A stretch of 64,000 nt of DNA from Mycolicibacterium sp. J2 (lineage in GTDB: Bacteria > Actinomycetota > Actinomycetes > Mycobacteriales > Mycobacteriaceae): assembly GCF_026240945.1 (NCBI RefSeq), contig NZ_JAPFPY010000020.1, positions 29,903 to 93,902 of the forward strand, written 5' to 3'. Each line of letters opens with the position of its first letter. Position 1 is the first letter of the stretch. Under the pieces are notes generated by a model that saw only the letters and a program-made list of their open reading frames with translations, had not been told where the DNA came from and ran no database searches. Below are positions 59,720 through 64,000 of the stretch, piece after piece. Both the position numbers and the translations under genes were made by a program.

Positions 59720-61342
59720 ATGCCTGAGGCGGAGGTCTACGACGTCATCATCGTCGGTTTCGGCCCGTCCGGCGCCGCGGCGGCCAATGCCGCCGGCGCG
59801 CTGGGGCTGCGCACGCTCGTCGTCGAACGTGACCTCGCGATCTTCGACCGCCAACGCGCCATCGCTCTCGACGACGAAGCCCTGCGCGTGATTCGGGGTC
59901 TCGGCCTGATCGACGAGGTCACCGCGCACATGCACCTCGGTGTCACGGCACGGTTCGTGGGCATGGATGGAAAGCCTTTCCTGGCAACCCCGTCCGCGCC
60001 GACGACCTACACCGGCTATCCACTGGCCAACTTCTTCCACCAGCCCGCCCTCGAACACGCACTGCGCGAAGGACTCCTGCGCTTTCCCAATGTCGAGATC
60101 AGGGCGGGGTGGACCGCTTCTCTCGTCGGACAAGGCACGCACGCCGTGACGTTGCAGTTGACCCACGAACAACAGCAGCCGGTGAACGTCAGCGGCCATT
60201 ACGTGCTGGCCTGTGACGGCGGCAGCAGCCCGCTGCGTAAGCAGCTCGGCATCCCGTTCGCCGGCACCTCGTATGCCGAGCAGTGGATGGATGTGCAAGC
60301 GCGCGTGAAACGTCCGCTGCACCGTTCACCGCACTTCGACTTCGTGTGCTCCCCGCAACGGCCCGGCGTCAGATGCCCCTGCCCCTGCGGCTATTACCGG
60401 TGGGAGTGGCGCATCAACCCCGGCGAAGACGCCGACACCATGCTCAGCGAAGACAATATCTGGCGCATGCTCGCCGCCGAGGGAGTCACCCCCGACGATA
60501 TCGAGATCGCCCGGACATGGTGTTACACCTTTCACGTACGCAAGGCCCAGCGCTGGCGGGTCGGGCGAGTGCTCCTGCTCGGTGACGCCGCTCATGTGAT
60601 GCCGCCCTTTGCCGGCCAAGGGATTTCAGGCGCCTTCCGCGATGCCGCCAATGTGGTGTGGAAGGTCGACGCCGTAGTCCGCGGCCGGGCCCACGATGCC
60701 CTGCTCGACACGTATCAAACCGAGCGCGAACCCCACCACGACGCCATGACGCGGCGGGCTGTGACATTCGGAAAGATCGTCATGACCCAACGCCCGTCGG
60801 TGGCCTGGCTGCGCGACAAGGTGTTGCGGGCGGCAACCCGGATCCCGGGGGTGATGGCGGCGCTGGTGCGCCGTGTCGGGGCGCCTACCCCGCTGGGGCC
60901 GGGATGTCTACCACCACAACGCAAAAGCGGTATGGTCGGCTATCTCGTCCCGCCGGCCCGCGTCACACTGCCGGGTGCAAGATCCGTGTACATCGACGAC
61001 GCACTCGGGAACGGATGGGCGATCCTCGGCTTGGACGCCGACCCGCGAGACACCATGGACGAGAGCACAGTGCGAGCATGGGATCGCTTCGGTGCCCGAT
61101 TCCTGACGATCCGGCCCGGGACGTCCGTGGTCGAAGGCGACGAACTGGGTGACCCAACCGGACAATTATGGGACGCCATGGTCGCCCACGGCGTGAACTA
61201 TCTCGTGGTGCGGCCCGACCGATACGTCTACGCGGCAACAGAACACGGCCAAGAGATCGGCATGCCGATGTTCGCGCAACCCGAACACGGTGAAAGCACT
61301 CCCCTCGGCATTCTCAACCCGGCGAGTCACCGGAACGAGTAG
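59720..61342 (+). CDS. FAD-dependent monooxygenase, MhpA-like
   Basis: The 540-residue protein has IIVGFGPSGAAAANAAG for FAD, the DG-type motif VLACDGGSSPLRKQLG and GDAAHVMPPFAGQGISGAFRDAANVVWK. This is the plan of 3-(3-hydroxyphenyl)propionate hydroxylase (MhpA) and related aromatic hydroxylases. It is the last gene of the ligase-P450-flavoprotein series. A ring-hydroxylating role on a hydroxylated aromatic acid is likely but unproven. ATG 59720 follows GAAAGGA. Confidence 0.9.
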   Translation: MPEAEVYDVIIVGFGPSGAAAANAAGALGLRTLVVERDLAIFDRQRAIALDDEALRVIRGLGLIDEVTAHMHLGVTARFVGMDGKPFLATPSAPTTYTGYPLANFFHQPALEHALREGLLRFPNVEIRAGWTASLVGQGTHAVTLQLTHEQQQPVNVSGHYVLACDGGSSPLRKQLGIPFAGTSYAEQWMDVQARVKRPLHRSPHFDFVCSPQRPGVRCPCPCGYYRWEWRINPGEDADTMLSEDNIWRMLAAEGVTPDDIEIARTWCYTFHVRKAQRWRVGRVLLLGDAAHVMPPFAGQGISGAFRDAANVVWKVDAVVRGRAHDALLDTYQTEREPHHDAMTRRAVTFGKIVMTQRPSVAWLRDKVLRAATRIPGVMAALVRRVGAPTPLGPGCLPPQRKSGMVGYLVPPARVTLPGARSVYIDDALGNGWAILGLDADPRDTMDESTVRAWDRFGARFLTIRPGTSVVEGDELGDPTGQLWDAMVAHGVNYLVVRPDRYVYAATEHGQEIGMPMFAQPEHGESTPLGILNPASHRNE

Positions 61343-61413
61343 AGAGCCATCTGTCGGTGGTGTACGCGCTGCTATGCCTGATGCCGGTCGTGCGGGTCTC
61401 AAGGGGTCATTGG

Positions 61414-62364
61414 CTAGTCGGATTCTTTCCGGCGCTGCTTATCCCGGTACATCTGTTCATCGGCAGCGACCAGTGGATCGTCTGTGCCCGAGGCGATACC
61501 CGCGCTGAAACCAATCGTCGAACCGGTCCGTGCCCAGAGTCGTCGCAGCTGAGCACAGACAGCCTGAGCTTCGTCGTGGTCAGCACCAACGAGTAAGAGC
61601 AGGAATTCGTCACCACCGATCCGGAAGATGACATCTCCACCGCGGACGCAGGCGCGAAGAGCCTCCGCGAAGCGGACGAGCACGGCATCACCGGCTTCGT
61701 GTCCATATCGGTCGTTGTACTGCTTGAAGTTGTCGAGATCGATCAGCACCACCATGGCATCGTCAGCGTGAGCCGATAATTGGCGCGCCAAGGTGGTCCG
61801 ATTGCGCAGCTGGGTCAACGGGTCGGTCGAAGCCATGGCGCGAAGGAGTTCACTTTGGCGCTTTAGCCGCGCGACCAGCCTGGCTGGGATCTCCGCGACG
61901 AGCACCCACATGACAGCTGCGGCAACGACGCTGGGGAGTGCGGCAGGCAGAGTCTTCTGACCTCCGACGACAAAGGCGGCCACCGCGAGTGGAAGCAGCT
62001 TTACCGAACTGCCCGGAGCGTGCGTCAGACCGGTGAAAACAAACGCGATGGTGATGGTGCCAGGAAGCGCGCGGGTGACTGCAGGCTCAACAATCCCAAC
62101 CCCGAGCGTCGCCACCAAAGCCGCGACAGGCCACGCCCACAGCAGCGTCTCGCGCCTCTGCCAGCCCGCGTACCAACCGACGCACGCGGCCACCGCACAG
62201 ACCGTCGCCGCCACGCCGAGTACGGCAAACAGCGCGTAGTTGAGGTTGCCATGATCGAGGTAGAGACCAGCCGTGCCGTACAGGCCGAGCATGGCGATAA
62301 CGCCGATCAGGCCGAATCCGTGCCAGACCGCCGCCGAATCCCGCCAGTCGCCGCCTTCGGGCAT
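61414..62364 (-). CDS. GGDEF-domain membrane diguanylate cyclase
   Basis: The 316-residue protein has six hydrophobic helices (about 14-150) followed by a coil (ARLVARLKRQSELLRAMAS) and a GGDEF domain with STDPLTQLRNRTTL, DLDNFKQYNDRYGHEAGD and the intact RIGGDEFLLLL. It would make c-di-GMP. No I-site RxxD is obvious at the usual place, though RACVRGGD is near. The ATG at 62364 is used; the longer frame runs into the tRNA-Ala gene and is rejected. Confidence 0.92.
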   Translation of the reverse strand: MPEGGDWRDSAAVWHGFGLIGVIAMLGLYGTAGLYLDHGNLNYALFAVLGVAATVCAVAACVGWYAGWQRRETLLWAWPVAALVATLGVGIVEPAVTRALPGTITIAFVFTGLTHAPGSSVKLLPLAVAAFVVGGQKTLPAALPSVVAAAVMWVLVAEIPARLVARLKRQSELLRAMASTDPLTQLRNRTTLARQLSAHADDAMVVLIDLDNFKQYNDRYGHEAGDAVLVRFAEALRACVRGGDVIFRIGGDEFLLLLVGADHDEAQAVCAQLRRLWARTGSTIGFSAGIASGTDDPLVAADEQMYRDKQRRKESD

Positions 62365-62471
62365 TGCTGGAGTGTATTTGAGAGGTCGTGCGAGGCGAGG
62401 TGTGCGCCAGGTGTTTGACGCGGAAGTGCGGTTGCGGCCGTCAACAGTGCATCTGAACTGCTCAAACTCTG

Positions 62472-62544
62472 TGGAGCTAAGGGGAATCGAACCCCTGACC
62501 TTCTCGATGCGAACGAGACGCGCTACCAACTGCGCTATAGCCCC
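62472..62544 (-). tRNA. tRNA-Ala (CGC anticodon)
   Basis: On the minus strand the acceptor GGGGCTA (62544-62538) pairs with TAGCTCC (62479-62473) through a G3-U70 wobble, the main identity element of tRNA-Ala, followed by discriminator A. The anticodon loop is TTCGCAT (anticodon CGC) in a TCTCG/CGAGA stem, and the T arm is AGGGG-TTCGATT-CCCCT. CCA is not encoded. Confidence 0.96.
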
Positions 62545-62617
62545 TTGTGCCGGTAGAGGTTACCAGGAACCCCGGCAGCGACTGAAACCGGCCGCTAGGA
62601 GCCGGTCACGGGCCGCT

Positions 62618-63685
62618 TCACTGCCCCGCCGCGCGCGGCAGATCCCAGCTCCGCGCGGCCGAGGTGTACTCCAGATGCTCGAAGATGGGGTCCTCGTCGT
62701 CGATCTCCAAGACGGCCGCACCGGGACGTCGCAGCCGCGACGGCACCACGTCGTACTCGGGGTCGCCGGTATTCTCGACACCCAGCCGTGACCGCATCAT
62801 CCGGTGCGCGCGCCGGCGGCGCAGCTGCTCCTCGATGCGGGTCTGGCGACGCAGGTAGGCCAGGTACAGCACCGTCACCGTGGCGACGGAGCCGCACGCC
62901 CACCACATGCTCGGTCCCAGCGCGAACGCCAGGGCCGCGGTCAGCATCAGCAGCGCCGCCATCACCGACAGCACGCGCTTGCGGAAGGTGTACTTGCGGG
63001 CGCTGACGGCCTGGGCGGTCTTGGACTCGAAGCGGTCACGCCGCGCGGCCGCGAAGGACCGCGCCCCGCCGGCGTCCGACTCGGCGTCAGGCTCCAGACC
63101 CGACGAGTCGTCGACGTACTCGTAATCGTCCTCGCTGCCGTCGGTGAGATCGGCCGGCTCTTCGTCGGCGGCCACCTCTCCGGCACGGTCGGTCTCGACC
63201 TCTTCGGCTGCCTGCTGGACCACCGGTTCGGTCTGGGCGTCGAGCTTCGTGTCGCCGAAATCAAGGGGCAGTTCGTCGGTTTGGGGCTGCTCCCGGCCGA
63301 ACGACTCGCCGATCGGCAGAGCGCCGGAGTCCTCTTCGACGATGTCCACGTCGAGGTAGTCCGGTTCGGAGCTCTCCTGGACCGCCTCGGCCAGCACCAC
63401 GGCGCGCCGCACCCGCGGCTCGGCGTCGTCGGTGTCCACGTCGTCGAGGTCACCGACGTACTCGTCCTCGACCGGCTGCCAGTCCGGATCGCTCTGGTGC
63501 CCGCTTGCCGGACGGGTGCGTCGGCGCAGCCGTGCGTTGCGGCCGGTGTTGAGTACCCGGGTCGCCAGGGCCACATCGCTCGTGCGGCGGACGGTGTCCC
63601 GTTTGCTCACCAACATCGGCACCAGCACGAACAGCCAGAGCACGACGAGGGAGATCCATAACAGAGATTGGGGGATGCTTGGCAT
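62618..63685 (-). CDS. glpR: GlpR/SepX-type membrane protein (Rv0996 orthologue)
   Basis: Proteins of this family, called gephyrin-like molybdotransferase receptor (GlpR) in corynebacteria and SepX in Streptomyces, act at the division site with a MoeA-like partner. The 355-residue product has an N-terminal membrane helix (about 6-25), an acidic linker rich in Asp/Glu (about 70-235), a helical hairpin (about 255-300, SVMAALLMLTAALAFALG) and a C-terminal region with FEHLEYTSAARSWDLPRAA. It is the orthologue of Rv0996. The glp/moeA gene would lie beyond the window. ATG 63685. Confidence 0.9.
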   Translation of the reverse strand: MPSIPQSLLWISLVVLWLFVLVPMLVSKRDTVRRTSDVALATRVLNTGRNARLRRRTRPASGHQSDPDWQPVEDEYVGDLDDVDTDDAEPRVRRAVVLAEAVQESSEPDYLDVDIVEEDSGALPIGESFGREQPQTDELPLDFGDTKLDAQTEPVVQQAAEEVETDRAGEVAADEEPADLTDGSEDDYEYVDDSSGLEPDAESDAGGARSFAAARRDRFESKTAQAVSARKYTFRKRVLSVMAALLMLTAALAFALGPSMWWACGSVATVTVLYLAYLRRQTRIEEQLRRRRAHRMMRSRLGVENTGDPEYDVVPSRLRRPGAAVLEIDDEDPIFEHLEYTSAARSWDLPRAAGQ

Positions 63686-63752
63686 GACGCCTGCTCCTTT
63701 CCCCTTCAGGCTAGGTCTGTGACCAGCGCATCCGTCCACGGCGCGCCGAGAC

Positions 63753-63770
63753 AATTACACACCTGTAATT
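63753..63770. promoter_or_regulatory. Palindrome before glpR
   Basis: AATTACA-CACC-TGTAATT has perfect 7-base arms and lies 68 bases before the glpR start, in an AT-rich part of the 198-base gap. It is a possible operator or -10/-35 region. Confidence 0.4.
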
Positions 63771-63883
63771 CATCGAGTACAAGCACCATCAGTCACACGA
63801 GTCACATTCGCCACAAACGAGCTCGCCGAGATCGACAAAATGCCGAAATGCACTCGGGCAATGTCAAGTGGTTGGGGAAACAT

Positions 63884-64000
63884 TCAGGCTGTTTGGCTAA
63901 TGAGGGCGGCAAGACGTTGGGCTGGGGTATCGAGGTCCAGGGTGGGCCTGGGCCGTGTATTGAGTTTGTCTTGAACACGTTTGAGGTCAGCTCTGGTGTA
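63884..64000 (-). mobile_element. IS30-family transposase, C-terminal end (runs off the window)
   Basis: The last 38 residues, read on the minus strand up to TGA at 63884-63886, contain LKRVQDKLNTRPRPTLDLDTPAQRL. This is the C-terminal pattern of IS30 transposases (LN.RPR..L....PA). The start and left end lie outside. The element's inner end and its terminal inverted repeat should be in the bases just below 63884. It is an insertion near the conserved glpR region. Confidence 0.85.

Noticed and set aside
62365..62529. N-terminal extension of the GGDEF protein
   Set aside because: It would be translated from inside tRNA-Ala; the ATG at 62364 directly precedes the membrane part.
1..64000. CRISPR array, prophage or plasmid origin
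   Set aside because: No regularly spaced direct repeats, phage genes, integrase or replication genes were found. The only mobile sequence is the IS30 tail.

Overview
The window is chromosomal DNA from a high-GC actinobacterium, almost certainly a rapidly growing Mycobacterium (Mycolicibacterium). The evidence is conserved gene order: read from right to left it follows the M. tuberculosis block Rv0996 to Rv1021 (glpR, cAMP-dependent lysine acetyltransferase, alkB-like, arcA, pmt, rsmI, pabB, metS, tatD, rpfB, ksgA, ispE, pks16, pth, rplY, lpqT, prs, glmU, TetR, mfd, mazG). Environmental genes missing from that pathogen are interspersed (photolyase, SoxR, an ECF41 sigma factor, a P450 cluster).

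Layout. 1-1.3 kb: two tandem VWA-domain membrane proteins, the first cut by the window edge. 1.4-2.6 kb: LCP-family cell-wall ligase. 2.6-6.3 kb: a small membrane protein, then a tightly overlapping PepSY / PCuAC copper chaperone / Tat-exported Dyp peroxidase operon. 6.3-10.9 kb: mazG and mfd, separated by an unusual 26-bp tandem repeat. 11-13.4 kb: an unknown protein, a degenerate LysA-like protein and a TetR. 13.5-19.5 kb: tRNA-Gln, glmU, prs, an ArsC-like protein, lpqT, an SDR, rplY and pth, the housekeeping core. 19.5-25.4 kb: a DrrAB-like ABC exporter, two small membrane proteins, an iron-sulfur protein and the AMP-ligase pks16. 25.7-32.3 kb: ispE, asparaginase, ksgA, rpfB and tatD on the minus strand, metS on the plus strand. 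32.4-34.4 kb: an FAD oxidoreductase plus ECF41 sigma factor behind an ECF41-type promoter. 34.4-43.1 kb: pabB, a small membrane protein, rsmI, pmt, a Thr-rich exported protein, photolyase, arcA, soxR and alkB. 43.1-45.3 kb: three lipoproteins. 45.4-51.9 kb: an AroE-like protein, lysine acetyltransferase, TetR, DUF4239 protein, zinc-free MDR reductase, small genes and phoU. 51.9-61.3 kb: an accessory block with an SDR/NmrA pair and a probable aromatic-acid or lipid catabolic cluster (ferredoxin, TetR, acyl-CoA synthetase, P450, FAD hydroxylase). 61.4-63.7 kb: GGDEF protein, tRNA-Ala, glpR/sepX. 63.9-64 kb: the tail of an IS30-family transposase.

No stretch above 300 bases lacks a gene. The longest gaps are 25402-25681, 56303-56566 and 39296-39506. 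The first two hold the hairpins or palindromes listed below; I see nothing convincing in the third.

Main points of interest are the mfd-mazG repeat, which forms three consecutive ATGA-coupled nonapeptide cistrons; an asparaginase whose catalytic Thr lies upstream of every ATG/GTG/TTG; a LysA paralogue that has lost its PLP lysine; an ECF41 promoter/sigma/oxidoreductase module; a SoxR box between arcA and soxR; a set of motifs repeated in front of the ferredoxin and the TetR of the P450 cluster; and two very short divergent spacers with overlapping -10 elements.
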